Shown here: positions 17,602 through 26,520 of the stretch, in pieces
How positions within the stretch are numbered: position 1 is the stretch's first letter
Layout: every line of letters starts with the position of its first letter
Notes under the pieces: model-generated
The model's database searches: none
The model's input: the letters and a program-made list of their open reading frames with translations, nothing else
What the model was told of the DNA's origin: nothing
Assembly (NCBI RefSeq): GCF_012027305.1
Contig: NZ_SNUF01000001.1
Coordinates: forward strand, 1,054,001-1,118,000
DNA: 64,000 nucleotides
Origin: Thermococcus sp. MAR1
Lineage (GTDB): Archaea > Methanobacteriota_B > Thermococci > Thermococcales > Thermococcaceae
Direction of reading: 5' to 3'
Translations under genes and position numbers: made by a program

Positions 17602-18639
17602 TCAGAGCAGAAGTATCAAAATCGAAATCCCCAATGCGATCAGAAAATACGGAATCGAATACCTGTGGAAGTCCCTCATGCCAATCCCTGAGATACGGAG
17701 GGCTATGAGGTTTGCGAGGGAACCAATTATCATCCCGGTGCCGCCTAGGTTCACACCGAGTGCAAGGGGAAGCCACTCCGGTTTTGAGCCGAGGAAGAGG
17801 ACCGTCGCCGGAACGTTGCTGATTAACTGGCTCAGACCGGCCGAGGCGAGAAGAAGCTTAAAACCTTCCCCCGGAAACATCCTCGCCGATCCCGAAATCA
17901 GGTGGGATACCTCGTTGAAGTCCGCAAATATGAGGGCGAAGGTCAGAACCAGCGCCCAGTCGAAACTCCAGAGGATCCTCCTGTCAACTATAAGAAAGAT
18001 CATCAGTGTAATCACCAAAGAAGTTATGTCCCTCCCGGTTTCACCGAGGTAGATGTTCATGCCGAGTACGAGGGTGGAAGCTATGAGGAGATCCCATCTG
18101 GTAGAAATTGGGGGGAGGGGTTTTGGGGAGATGTTCTCATCCGGGAGGAATATGACCAACACGAAGAGGATTCCCATCCAAAGAAGCACAAAAGGCAGCA
18201 TATGAATGATAAAAGTGACAAATCCAATGCCATATTCTCTCCATATTATAACGTTCTGAGGGTTTCCTACCGGGGTTAGCGAGGAGCCGACGTTTGCGGC
18301 TATCGCCGACAGTGCAACCGCCCTTCCCCCATCAAGTTCCGAGAACTCGGATACTGCAACGACGAGGGGGATGAAAACGAGCATTGCCGTGTCATTCATT
18401 ATGACAGCCGAGGAAAAGGCTATCGAGGGCAGTAGAAAAAAGAACAGCCTCCTTCCCGAACCGCCTGATATTCTGACCAGGACGGGTGCGAGCCTGCTGA
18501 AAATCCCGGAAATCTCAAGGCCCTTTGAAGTTATAATCAGTGCAGTTATTAGGCTCAGACTCCCCCAATCAATCAGTACGGGAGTTCTCCCCGGGAGCGA
18601 ACGGTCGATTAGGGCCAGCACTAAGTATAATGCCATCAA
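17602..18639 (-). CDS. ArsB/CitMHS-superfamily ion permease
   Basis: A polytopic membrane protein of about 345 residues with roughly ten helices. The signature segments are AIIMNDTAML-like (SSAVIMNDTAMLVFIPL) in the first half and NVPATVLFL in the second. NVGSSLTPVGNPQNVIIW and GTGMIIGSLANLIALR are the paired re-entrant loops of the ArsB/NhaD/DASS group. The substrate could be arsenite, Na+ or an organic acid; no arsenate reductase or arsenite ATPase gene is near. The start is unclear: TTG 18639 or ATG 18636, without a good ribosome site. It is slightly shorter than bacterial ArsB. Confidence 0.78.
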   Translation of the reverse strand: MMALYLVLALIDRSLPGRTPVLIDWGSLSLITALIITSKGLEISGIFSRLAPVLVRISGGSGRRLFFFLLPSIAFSSAVIMNDTAMLVFIPLVVAVSEFSELDGGRAVALSAIAANVGSSLTPVGNPQNVIIWREYGIGFVTFIIHMLPFVLLWMGILFVLVIFLPDENISPKPLPPISTRWDLLIASTLVLGMNIYLGETGRDITSLVITLMIFLIVDRRILWSFDWALVLTFALIFADFNEVSHLISGSARMFPGEGFKLLLASAGLSQLISNVPATVLFLGSKPEWLPLALGVNLGGTGMIIGSLANLIALRISGIGMRDFHRYSIPYFLIALGISILILLL

Positions 18640-18679
18640 TATACTAAGGAACCATTCGTGCTTGATGAAGTCGGTGGCC

Positions 18680-19141
18680 CTACAGCCCGTGTCTCCTCAC
18701 CTCTTCCGTCAGGTGATAATCCGGAATCAACTCGTTCCCATCTGCAGAGACGCGGACGTGGAGGACTATAAAGCTTTTCCATGCAACCGGGACAACCCAG
18801 CAGTTCTCAGGTTCTCTGAACTCCGCAGCCCCAAGAACGCGGAGCTCTTTGAGGACATTCTCTATTCCCTCATTGATGTTGCCTGCCAAATCTTCGCACC
18901 GTATTGGGGCCCCTTTCGGAGAGGGATTGCCCGTCCGCGTGGTGTAGTGCATCACGTCTATCACGAAGTCGAGGTACATTACCGGGACATCCACGTGATC
19001 CCGGTGCTTTATAGGCTCTCCGGCCCTGAGAAACGGCAAGACCTGCTCGACAAGTTTCACCGCGTTCTCGGCATCTTCTACTCTCAAAACCCGATTTTCC
19101 CGGACAGGGGGTTGTCTAACGGGTGGGAATGGTGCGTTCAT
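18680..19141 (-). CDS. Conserved hypothetical protein, soluble
   Basis: A 153-residue protein I do not recognise. It is soluble, without signal or membrane segments, and begins with a proline-rich stretch (PFPPVRQPPVRENRV), followed by mixed alpha/beta sequence. The run HVDVPVMYLDFVIDVMHYTTRTG and a later CWVVPVAWKSFIVLHVRVSADG are its most distinctive parts. It overlaps the upstream DUF998 gene by four bases (ATGA type), so the two are probably translated as a pair. The long antisense frame over the same bases is treated as a shadow. Confidence 0.65.
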   Translation of the reverse strand: MNAPFPPVRQPPVRENRVLRVEDAENAVKLVEQVLPFLRAGEPIKHRDHVDVPVMYLDFVIDVMHYTTRTGNPSPKGAPIRCEDLAGNINEGIENVLKELRVLGAAEFREPENCWVVPVAWKSFIVLHVRVSADGNELIPDYHLTEEVRRHGL

Positions 19142-19674
19142 TCCCCATCACCTCCCCAAAGGGCAACGGCAAGAGTGAAAAGCGTGAGTAAGAGTATCTC
19201 GTAGGTCTCAAGGAGGGCCGTGGACGGCCATCTTATAAACGCCCCCACAACTGCGAGGGAAAAGAGAATAACAGCAATGCTTTTGAGGGACTTTTTTGAA
19301 CCGAGGCCATAGAAAAGGGCGCCAACAAAGAACTGGATGAAGAAGTAGGTTGAAACAAAAACATGGGGGCTCGTTCCCTCATGAAAAACCCCGATGAGCG
19401 CGAGGAATATTGCCGAGATACTGATGTAGGAACTCCCAACTGTCTGGAGCTTGTTCACTGCAGATAGGATTAGGTAAACCGAGAAGGCCAGGATTAAGGC
19501 GGCAGTCACTACGAGTCCGCAGTTATATATCCAGGGCGAGTTTGCCTCAGGTCCACCGAGGTCGCTGAGGGCGTTTTTCCAGAAAGAAAACCATGGGTTC
19601 CTGCTTATGCTCCACGCGACGAAGAGCCAGTACACCAGTCCACCAATTGGACCACTTATAATAAGCCTCCTCAT
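19138..19674 (-). CDS. DUF998-family membrane protein
   Basis: A 178-residue membrane protein with about six helices. The beginning (SGPIGGLVYWLFVAWSISRNPWFSFWKNALSDLGG) matches the DUF998 pattern, in which a conserved NxLSDLG follows the first helix. The function of the family is unknown. It is the first gene of a two-gene unit with the soluble protein downstream (four-base overlap). The start ATG lies behind TGGGAGC. Confidence 0.8.
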   Translation of the reverse strand: MRRLIISGPIGGLVYWLFVAWSISRNPWFSFWKNALSDLGGPEANSPWIYNCGLVVTAALILAFSVYLILSAVNKLQTVGSSYISISAIFLALIGVFHEGTSPHVFVSTYFFIQFFVGALFYGLGSKKSLKSIAVILFSLAVVGAFIRWPSTALLETYEILLLTLFTLAVALWGGDGE

Positions 19675-19714
19675 GCTCCCACCAAGTGAAAATAGGGGAA
19701 GGGGCGTAAAAACC

Positions 19715-20404
19715 TTAGTAAACCGGGTCCTGGTATATGGAACGGAGTAGAACCTCTTCGACCCTGACGTGGTGGGGGAGATTCAAGAGCGACACCAGGG
19801 CCTCCGCAACGTCTTCTGGCTTCATGAAGCCCTCTTCCCGGCTCCTTCCTGGTTTCCCGTAGAAATGAGTATCCACAGCCCCGGGCCTCAACTCAAGGAA
19901 TTTAACCGTCGGGTTCTCCAGTTGAAATGTCTTAACGAGGGCCCTTGCACCCCATTTGCTAACCACGTAAGCCCCGCTCCCGGGGAGGAGTCTTGTGGAC
20001 AGGTCGGAGGTAACAACCACAACCGTTCCTTTTGTCTCTTTGAGGGTCGGTAGGAATGCCTTTATTGTTCTCCAAACGCCGAGAAGGTTCACCTGTAGGC
20101 TGTGCATGAACGCTTCCTCGGTTATCTCGTCGAGCCTTCCGGGGACCCCGACTCCAGCGTTCGCCACAAGAATTTCAACGCTCCTGAACCGTTCAAGGGT
20201 CTTTTCAGCGAACTTCTCCACGCTGGCCTCACTTGAGACGTCGAGGTACGACCAGAGGACCTCTGTTTTCAGTTCATCCGCGAGGTTTTTCAGTAGGTCC
20301 ACGCTTCTCGCACCGAGGGAGAGCGAGTAGCCCTCACGGGCCAGGGCCTTTGCTATGGCACGGCCTATGCCCTTGGAGGCACCAGTGACAACGGCAACGC
20401 TCAT
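19715..20404 (-). CDS. Short-chain dehydrogenase/reductase
   Basis: A classical SDR of 229 residues. The nucleotide-binding motif is TGASKGIG near the N-terminus, NAGVG follows at about 85-89, the catalytic Ser lies in VVTSDLSTRLLPGSGAY, and the catalytic Tyr-Lys pair is in AYVVSKWG. The preference for NAD(H) or NADP(H) and the substrate cannot be deduced; the Arg/Ser pattern after the first strand is compatible with NADP(H). It stands alone and divergent from the 2-oxoacid oxidoreductase, with about 270 bases between the starts. Confidence 0.85.
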   Translation of the reverse strand: MSVAVVTGASKGIGRAIAKALAREGYSLSLGARSVDLLKNLADELKTEVLWSYLDVSSEASVEKFAEKTLERFRSVEILVANAGVGVPGRLDEITEEAFMHSLQVNLLGVWRTIKAFLPTLKETKGTVVVVTSDLSTRLLPGSGAYVVSKWGARALVKTFQLENPTVKFLELRPGAVDTHFYGKPGRSREEGFMKPEDVAEALVSLLNLPHHVRVEEVLLRSIYQDPVY

Positions 20405-20510
20405 GTGACCACCACGGGTGATACCTCGTTATCCTTAAAGAGGTTTTGGGAACCAGGCTTCATACCACTCACGCCCCCTGGTCAGTTTTATTTTCAAACT
20501 CCCCGGGTAC

Positions 20511-20673
20511 GGAAACCTTTATATATCATTACACATTACTACATCATGGTGAGTACAAATGGACATGTTTGTTCCAAAATTTATCCTGCGTGGTTTTCGT
20601 ATCGTTCGGGATATTACCTGGAGGGGAGACCAAAATCAAACCTCCAAAAAAGCTGCCCCCGGAGTGGTGCCCC
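20511..20673 (+). promoter_or_regulatory. Promoter and long leader of the 2-oxoacid oxidoreductase operon
   Basis: GGAAACCTTTATATATC (about 20512-20528) is a good BRE/TATA. Transcription would begin near 20550, leaving a leader of more than 120 bases before ATG 20674, unusual for Thermococcales. The leader contains an ATG-initiated 52-codon ORF (20545-20703) that overlaps the true start; I see no reason to call it a gene. Confidence 0.55.
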
Positions 20674-22386
20674 ATGTCCGAGTTCAGGAATGATGTTTCC
20701 ATAGTTCTTGGCGGTGCCGCCGGGCAGGGAATTCAGACCGTCGAGGGAATCCTAACCTACGCCCTTAAGAAGTCAGGTTACCACATCTATGCAAACAAGG
20801 AGTACATGTCCCGCGTGAGGGGCGGGATAAACACCACCGAGATACGCGTTTCTTCCAGACGCGTTAGAGCTTTCGTGAGGAGAATAGACATCCCCGTCCC
20901 CTTCAAGCAGGGCGTCCTGAGCTGGGTCGAGGACAGGCTATCAGATACTACCGTGGTCCTCGGAGAGAGGGAGAACGTCGAGGAGAGCTTTCTCGGAAAG
21001 GTGAACCTCGTGGAAGTGCCCCTCACGAAGCTCGCCCTCGAAACGGGAAGCCAGCTCTACATCAACACGACCGCTGCAGGCCTGATAGTCGGCCTCTTCC
21101 ACGGCGACTTTGGGGCGGTCGAGGAATACATAAGGAAGCGCTTCGGGAGCAAGGGGGAGAACGTTGTCGGGAAAAACATCGAGGCCGCTAAAAAAGGCTA
21201 CGAGCTGGGCGTTAAGCTCTGCGAGCAAGGGACGATAAAGGTGGAAGTCGGGAGAGACGAGAAGGTCAGGGAAGAAATCCTTCTCAGTGGGACCGAAGCT
21301 GTAGGGATAGGTGCCCTCGCCGGAGGCATGAACTTCCTGAGCTTCTACCCTATGAGCCCCTCAACGGGCGTCTCGACCTTCGCTGCACAGAAGGCGGAAG
21401 AGTTCGGGATAATAGTCGAGCAGGTCGAGGACGAGATTTCGGCGATAAACATGGCCCTCGGAGCGTGGTTCGCGGGAGCGAGGGCGATGGTGAGCACTTC
21501 CGGAGGGGGCTTCGCCCTGATGAGCGAGGCGTTGAGCTTGGCAGGAATGGCGGAGAACCCGATAGTCATACACCTCGCCCAGAGGCCCGGCCCTGCAACG
21601 GGCCTGCCGACGAGGACAATGCAGGGTGATTTAAACCTCGTCCTCTACGCAGGCCACGGCGACTTTCCGAGGATAATCCTCGCACCTGGAAGCATGGAGG
21701 AGGCGTTCTACCTAACTGCTGAGGCCTTCAATTTAGCTGACAAATACCAGGTTCCCGTAATAATTCTCACCGACCAGTACTTTGTCGATACTTACTACAA
21801 CCTGCCCAGGCCGGACTTGGACAAGGTAAAGTTTGAGAGGTACATCGTTGAGGCGAAGCCCGGTTATCGGAGGTACGAGCTCACCGAGGACGGAATCTCG
21901 CCGAGAGCTGTGCCTGGTTACGGGGAGGAAGTGGTCATAGCCAACGGCAACGAGCACGACGAGTGGGGCGACATAACCGAGGATGCCGAGCTTACAAGGA
22001 AAATGCAGGAGAAGAGGGCAGTTAAAAAGCTCGAAACGATAAGGAAGAACGCACCCCTGCCAAAGCTGGTTGGGGAGGAAAACGCTGACTATCTAGTGGT
22101 TTCCTGGGGCTCAACGCTCCACGCGGTTGAGGAGGCCCTTGAGGAGCTCGGGAGGGACGACGTTGCTTTGCTCCACTTCAGCTGGGTTTATCCACTCAAC
22201 CCCGAGACAAAGCGGTTCTTTAATGACAAGACGGTAATCGTTGTAGAAAACAACGTTACAGGACAGTTCGCGGACCTTCTGAAAAAAGAACTCGGCGTCG
22301 AAATCCATCACCGCGTTCTGAAGTACGACGGGAGGCCGTTCTCGGTGGAAGAGGTTTTTGATGCCCTGAAGGGGGTGGTAGAATGA
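20674..22386 (+). CDS. 2-oxoacid:ferredoxin oxidoreductase, fused gamma-alpha subunit
   Basis: Oxidises a 2-oxoacid plus CoA to acyl-CoA and CO2, reducing ferredoxin. Residues about 1-185 are the gamma domain (VLGGAAGQGIQTVEGIL, RVRGGINTTEIRV). From about 200 the alpha (pyrimidine-binding) domain follows (GTEAVGIGALAGGMNFLSFYPMSPSTG), with EQVEDEISAINMALGA and the CoA-loop/transketolase-like C-terminal domain. Its 570 residues match the two-subunit (gamma-alpha fused plus beta) class. The start ATG follows GGAGTGGT, in preference to an upstream in-frame extension. Substrate range (2-oxoglutarate, pyruvate or branched) is not evident from sequence. Confidence 0.88.
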   Translation: MSEFRNDVSIVLGGAAGQGIQTVEGILTYALKKSGYHIYANKEYMSRVRGGINTTEIRVSSRRVRAFVRRIDIPVPFKQGVLSWVEDRLSDTTVVLGERENVEESFLGKVNLVEVPLTKLALETGSQLYINTTAAGLIVGLFHGDFGAVEEYIRKRFGSKGENVVGKNIEAAKKGYELGVKLCEQGTIKVEVGRDEKVREEILLSGTEAVGIGALAGGMNFLSFYPMSPSTGVSTFAAQKAEEFGIIVEQVEDEISAINMALGAWFAGARAMVSTSGGGFALMSEALSLAGMAENPIVIHLAQRPGPATGLPTRTMQGDLNLVLYAGHGDFPRIILAPGSMEEAFYLTAEAFNLADKYQVPVIILTDQYFVDTYYNLPRPDLDKVKFERYIVEAKPGYRRYELTEDGISPRAVPGYGEEVVIANGNEHDEWGDITEDAELTRKMQEKRAVKKLETIRKNAPLPKLVGEENADYLVVSWGSTLHAVEEALEELGRDDVALLHFSWVYPLNPETKRFFNDKTVIVVENNVTGQFADLLKKELGVEIHHRVLKYDGRPFSVEEVFDALKGVVE

Positions 22387-23261
22387 ACCTTCCAACCGGC
22401 AGGGAGGCCTTTGAGCCCAGGAGGCCGGGGAGCAAGGATATAGCCTGGTGTCCCGGCTGTGGAAACTTCGGGATAAGGAACATCCTCATATCCGCTTTAG
22501 CTGAACTCGGCCTGAAGCCGAGCGAAGTGGCGATAATCAGCGGAATAGGACAGGCGGCCAAGATGCCCCACTACATCAACGCCAACGGCTACCACACGCT
22601 CCACGGCAGGGCGATACCGATAGCGACCGGTGTCAAGGCTTCTAATCCAGAGCTGACGGTCATAGCAGAGGGCGGGGACGGCGACATGTATGCAGAGGGA
22701 GGCAACCATCTGCTCCACGCGATAAGGAGGAACCCGGACATAACCGTCCTAATCCATGACAACCAGGTTTATGGCCTTACAAAGGGACAGGCGTCGCCGA
22801 CGACGATGGTCGGAATGAAGACACCTACCCAGCCCTGGGGAGTCTTTGAGGAGCCTTTCAACCCAATCGCGTTGGCCATAGCCATGAACGCCTCCTTTGT
22901 CGCCAGAACCTTCATGGGCTACTTCAGGGAGAGCGTGGAGATAATCAAGAAGGCAATCCAGCATAAGGGTTTGGCCATAGTTGACATCCTCCACCCGTGC
23001 GTCAGCTTCAACAAGGTGAACACCTACGCCTGGTACAGGGAGCACACCTACTGGATGGACGATCACGACCCGCACGACAGGGAGGCGGCATTCAAGAGGG
23101 CCCTGGAGGAGGATCCGCTCCCCCTGGGAATCTTTTACGTCAACGAGAAGCCGACCTTTGAGGAGAGCGTTCCGGCTTACAGGGTGGACAAGAGACCCCT
23201 CTGGAAGCGCGAGCCGAGACTCGACCTCGTTGGGAAGTTCTTCGAGGGCAAGAGGGCCTGA
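22383..23261 (+). CDS. 2-oxoacid:ferredoxin oxidoreductase, beta subunit
   Basis: The TPP- and [4Fe-4S]-binding partner of the preceding gene, overlapping it by four bases (ATGA). CPGCGNFGI near residue 22 provides cluster cysteines, with a further Cys in ILHPCVSFNKVN. The TPP/Mg motif is EGGDGDMYAEGGNHLLHAIRRN followed by NQVYGLTKGQASPTT, a sequence common to KGOR/KOR beta subunits. At 292 residues it is the normal length. No separate delta ferredoxin subunit is nearby, as expected for the two-subunit class. Confidence 0.9.
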   Translation: MNLPTGREAFEPRRPGSKDIAWCPGCGNFGIRNILISALAELGLKPSEVAIISGIGQAAKMPHYINANGYHTLHGRAIPIATGVKASNPELTVIAEGGDGDMYAEGGNHLLHAIRRNPDITVLIHDNQVYGLTKGQASPTTMVGMKTPTQPWGVFEEPFNPIALAIAMNASFVARTFMGYFRESVEIIKKAIQHKGLAIVDILHPCVSFNKVNTYAWYREHTYWMDDHDPHDREAAFKRALEEDPLPLGIFYVNEKPTFEESVPAYRVDKRPLWKREPRLDLVGKFFEGKRA

Positions 23262-23307
23262 GGAATCTTTCATTTTTCTAATTTGAGAGCACTGGAGGTG
23301 CACCATC

Positions 23308-23757
23308 ATGAAGATTGGAGAACATGCCCCGGATTTCGTTCTGAAAGACCAAGACGGTGAGGAATTCAGGCTGGGCGATTTCAGGGGAAAGAAGGTTCTG
23401 CTGTCCTTCCACCCGCTGGCGTGGACTGGGATATGTGAGAAGCAGATGAAGGCCCTGGAGGAGAACTACGAACGCTTTGAGAGTCTGAACGTTGTCCCCG
23501 TCGGGATAAGCGTTGATCCAGTGCCGAGCAAGAAGGCCTGGGCCGAACACATCGGTCTTAAAAAGCTCAGGATTCTGAGCGACTTCTGGCCACACGGTGA
23601 AGTGGCGAAGCTCTACGGCCTGTTCCGCGAAAAGGAGGGCTTCTCAGAGAGGGCAAACGTCCTCATAGACGAAGAAGGAAAGGTTGCGTTCTTCAAGGTC
23701 TACCCGATAAGGGAAGTGCCAGACTTAGGGGAGATCCTTGGACTTCTGAAGGCGTGA
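23308..23757 (+). CDS. 1-Cys peroxiredoxin (AhpC/TSA, Bcp-like)
   Basis: A small thiol peroxidase of 149 residues. The catalytic site is HPLAWTGICEKQ with peroxidatic Cys43; no other cysteine is present, so it must be regenerated by an external thiol. The opening MKIGEHAPDFVLKDQDGEEF and the later LSDFWPHGEVAKLYGLF are typical of the AhpC/TSA family. It follows the 2-oxoacid oxidoreductase beta gene after 46 bases with its own GGAGGTGC ribosome site and precedes ferritin on the other strand, at the edge of the oxidative-stress island. Confidence 0.9.
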   Translation: MKIGEHAPDFVLKDQDGEEFRLGDFRGKKVLLSFHPLAWTGICEKQMKALEENYERFESLNVVPVGISVDPVPSKKAWAEHIGLKKLRILSDFWPHGEVAKLYGLFREKEGFSERANVLIDEEGKVAFFKVYPIREVPDLGEILGLLKA

Positions 23758-23805
23758 ATTCCCTTATTTATATTTCTACCGCTGAAACAAATGGAAGAAA
23801 AGAAA

Positions 23806-24330
23806 TCACTGCCCCGACTGGACTAACAGGCTCCTGAGCCTCGCCTGCCTCTGGCCAAGCTCCCTGTCGAGCATGAAAAGGCCCTGAGGGTTGTCGCCGA
23901 TAATCTTCAGCTTGTCCACTATCGCCTTGGCCGTTGCCTCTTCCTCTACCTGCTCCTCGATGAACCACTGAAGGAACTGGTAGGTGGCACGGTCCTTTTC
24001 CTCCTCTGCTATCTCCACGAGCTTGTATATCGACTCGGTAACGCCGACCTCATGGAGGTAAACCGCTTCGAAGGCCTTCAGCGGGCTGGTGAAGTCCCCC
24101 TTGGGCTTTTCTATTCTCTCAAGCTCGACCTTTCCGCCGCGGTCGAAGATGTAGTCGTATATCCTCAGCGCGTGGCCGAGTTCCTCCTCGGCCTGAGCCT
24201 CCATCCAGTTCGCAAAGCCATCGAAGCCCTTGTCCTTGAAGTAGGCCGCTATGGCGAGGTAGAAGTAAGCGGAGAAGATTTCCTTCGTCACCTGCTCGTT
24301 GAGGGCCTTGAGCATTCTTTCGCTCAGCAT
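23806..24330 (-). CDS. ftn: Ferritin
   Basis: Iron-storage ferritin forming a 24-subunit shell with ferroxidase activity. The four-helix core is clear: [22 protein letters not shown] with the first metal-binding Glu, [18 protein letters not shown] with the E..EExxH ligands, and [17 protein letters not shown] in the last helices. I start at ATG 24330, where homologues begin with MLSERML and GGTGAT precedes it, rather than the three-residue longer form. The 174-residue length is normal. It is the first of nine ferritin-fold genes between here and 40.5 kb. Confidence 0.94.
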   Translation of the reverse strand: MLSERMLKALNEQVTKEIFSAYFYLAIAAYFKDKGFDGFANWMEAQAEEELGHALRIYDYIFDRGGKVELERIEKPKGDFTSPLKAFEAVYLHEVGVTESIYKLVEIAEEEKDRATYQFLQWFIEEQVEEEATAKAIVDKLKIIGDNPQGLFMLDRELGQRQARLRSLLVQSGQ

Positions 24331-24443
24331 CTTCATCACCGATTTTATTTGGAAGCCAAACCTCTTAAGTTTATCCTTTAAACTTCAGCTTATCGCTGGG
24401 GTTTTAAGTTTGAATTTTTAGGGACACAAAAGTAAATTAGGGA

Positions 24444-24468
24444 AACCGAAAGAATTATATTTCCGAAC
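24444..24468 (+). promoter_or_regulatory. Promoter near-identical to that of the Prx6-type peroxiredoxin
   Basis: AACCGAAAG-AATTATATTT-CCGAAC, 22 of 25 bases identical to 3127-3151. It contains BRE and TATA flanked by CCGAA on both sides, about 53 bases upstream of the unknown gene at 24521, nearly the same distance as in the peroxiredoxin gene. Confidence 0.7.
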
Positions 24469-24520
24469 GTTCCTACTCAAAACCGAGAACAAACCCACAG
24501 AATTGGGTATGGAGGTGGTG

Positions 24521-25132
24521 ATGGCAAAGACGACCTTCGAGGAGGAAATCTATCTTAGAGCCCTGACCGGGAGGCTGGTCGGAAAGGCTTTAGCAGATCT
24601 CGGCCTCAACAAGGTGGCTGTGGTTGCCAGCAAGAACATCATCTGCTCCAGCATTGCAACGGCCACCGAGGCGACCTTCATAACCCTCAGCGGGGGCGTT
24701 ACCTACCACTTCTTAGCCGAGAAGGGCAAGGAGGCTGATATAGCGGAGCGCGTTAAAGCCTTTGCACCGCAGGTTACGGTTCTCCAGTTCGGCGGTGAGA
24801 CCCCAATAGAGGAGACCAAGGAGATATTCGTCGAAACTCTGAGGCAGTTCGCCGAGAAGGACGTTCCTGGAGCGTTCGTCGTCCACGTCAGGATTTTCGC
24901 AGCTGGAGGCCTCGCCAAAGCTTTAGAGGACGAGAAGATAAAGGAGTACCTGAGCAAGAAGGACCTCTTCGTCTATACAGTGGGCTTCAACGAGGGCAAG
25001 GTCTACGTCAACAGGATACTCCTCGACGGAAGCGACATCAAGCTCGAGAAGATAGCCGAGTACCAGGTTACTCTAGAGCACGCCGACCTGCTCAACCGCT
25101 CGCTGAAGGACAGGAGCATTACCTTCGCCTGA
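24521..25132 (+). CDS. Conserved protein of unknown function, probably stress-induced
   Basis: A 203-residue soluble protein that I do not recognise as a named family. It has an alternating alpha/beta pattern (LNKVAVVASKNIICSS, QVTVLQFGGETPIEETKEIF, GAFVVHVRIFAAGG, DLFVYTVGFNEGKVYVNRIL), suggesting a Rossmann-like or thiolase-like fold, with a single cysteine in KNIICSS. ATG 24521 is chosen because GGAGGTGGTG stands right before it. The strong promoter, almost the same as that of the peroxiredoxin at 3200, and the neighbours ferritin and FprA suggest a job in oxygen or peroxide defence. That is inference from context. Confidence 0.7.
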   Translation: MAKTTFEEEIYLRALTGRLVGKALADLGLNKVAVVASKNIICSSIATATEATFITLSGGVTYHFLAEKGKEADIAERVKAFAPQVTVLQFGGETPIEETKEIFVETLRQFAEKDVPGAFVVHVRIFAAGGLAKALEDEKIKEYLSKKDLFVYTVGFNEGKVYVNRILLDGSDIKLEKIAEYQVTLEHADLLNRSLKDRSITFA

Positions 25133-25226
25133 CCCCTTTAAATTTAATCCTACCCAATTCTGTCCTTAACTTTTTGGTCAAGAAAGACTTTTTATGTCCC
25201 CGCACCAAATAGGTTCGGTGATAGAA

Positions 25227-26456
25227 ATGCCCGATGTGAAAGTTGAGAGGATTCTTGACGATCCGGAGCTCTACATAATCCGGGTCGATGACGACAGGAT
25301 AAGGTACTTCGAGGCCACCTGGGACATTCCCGAGGGCATAACCTACAACGCTTACCTGATGAAGCTTGAGGGTGCGACGATTCTCTTCGACCTTAGCAAG
25401 GCCGAATACACCGACCTCTTCATGAAGGCCCTCAGAAAGCTGGTCGATCCAAAGGAGATAACCCACGTGGTTGTTCACCACACTGAACCCGACCATACCG
25501 GGGCCCTGCCTGCTTTCCTTGAAGCCAACGGCTATAAAGCCAAGCTCATAGGCACGAGCTTTGCAAAGCGCTTCTTAGAAGGCTTCTACGGCGAGAAAGT
25601 CGTTGAGAACTTCCACACAATCAAGGACGGGGAGGAGATGGAGATAGGTGGCAGGACGTTCCGCTTCATAACCGTCCCCTGGCTCCACTGGCCGGACACG
25701 ATGATAACATACGCCGTTGAGGACAGGCTCATATTCAGCTGCGACGCCGGCGGCGGCTATGGAATACCGAACGCCATAGACGACAGCGACGAAAAGGTTG
25801 TGGAGGAATACCTGCCCCACGTGACGAAATACATAGTGACCGTCATAGGCCACTACCACAAGTACATCGTCCAGAACATCAAGAAGCTCAAGGGGCTCGG
25901 GATAGTAGAGGAGGCGAGAATGATACTCCCCGGCCACGGGCTCATCTGGCGGAAGAACCCTGCCAGGATATTCGAGCACTACGAGGCCGTCGGAGCGGGG
26001 AAGGTCACGAAGGGCAAGGTTCTGGTGCTCTACGACTCCATGTACGGCTTTGTGGAGCGGAGGATGGAGATAGTCCTCGACGAGCTGAGGAAGCACGGGC
26101 TGAAGCCCGTCGTCTACCGGTTCACGGACAAGGAAGCCCCCGCGGTAAGCGACATTCTCGGCGAAGTCCCCGACAGTGAGGCGATAATCATCGGTGCCTC
26201 GACCTATGAGGCAGAGATACACCCACGCATACGCTATGCCCTCTACGAGATAGTGGACAAGGCCAACTACGAGAAGCCCGTGCTCATCGTCGGGGCCTTC
26301 GGCTGGGCCGGCGTTGCGGGTAAGAAGATAGAGACCCTGATAACCCGCAGCAAGTTCGACCACGTTGACACCGTCGAGAGCAGGGGGATGCCCAGGCCTG
26401 AGGACGAGGAGCGGCTCAGAGAGGGTGTCAGGAAGCTCGTGGCGTGGATCTCATGA
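25227..26456 (+). CDS. fprA: Flavodiiron protein (FprA / rubredoxin:oxygen oxidoreductase)
   Basis: Reduces O2 to water (or NO to N2O) with electrons from rubredoxin. The N-terminal metallo-beta-lactamase-like domain carries the diiron ligands: His85-x-Glu87-x-Asp89-His90 in VVHHTEPDHTGALP, then PWLHWPDT, DAGGGYG and ILPGHGLIW. From about residue 260 a flavodoxin domain binds FMN (VLVLYDSMYGFVERRM, IIIGASTYEAEIHP, VGAFGWAGVAGK). At 409 residues it is the standard two-domain form without a fused rubredoxin. NROR and rubredoxin are encoded just downstream. The start ATG follows GGTGATAG. Confidence 0.93.
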   Translation: MPDVKVERILDDPELYIIRVDDDRIRYFEATWDIPEGITYNAYLMKLEGATILFDLSKAEYTDLFMKALRKLVDPKEITHVVVHHTEPDHTGALPAFLEANGYKAKLIGTSFAKRFLEGFYGEKVVENFHTIKDGEEMEIGGRTFRFITVPWLHWPDTMITYAVEDRLIFSCDAGGGYGIPNAIDDSDEKVVEEYLPHVTKYIVTVIGHYHKYIVQNIKKLKGLGIVEEARMILPGHGLIWRKNPARIFEHYEAVGAGKVTKGKVLVLYDSMYGFVERRMEIVLDELRKHGLKPVVYRFTDKEAPAVSDILGEVPDSEAIIIGASTYEAEIHPRIRYALYEIVDKANYEKPVLIVGAFGWAGVAGKKIETLITRSKFDHVDTVESRGMPRPEDEERLREGVRKLVAWIS

Positions 26457-26459
26457 GGG

Positions 26460-26470
26460 TTTTTCTTTTT
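26460..26470 (+). terminator. T-rich terminator after fprA
   Basis: Eleven bases of TTTTTCTTTTT directly follow the fprA stop codon, before the promoter-like AAGTTTAAATACTT of the next gene. Confidence 0.45.
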
Positions 26471-26520
26471 CCCACACAAGTTTAAATACTTCAATGTGAA
26501 ACATGGAGATGGTGATGTAG

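Noticed and set aside
20545-20703. 52-codon ORF in the leader of the 2-oxoacid oxidoreductase, with several cysteines.
   Set aside because: It overlaps the true start in another frame, lacks a ribosome site and has no recognisable family. A leader-peptide role cannot be excluded.
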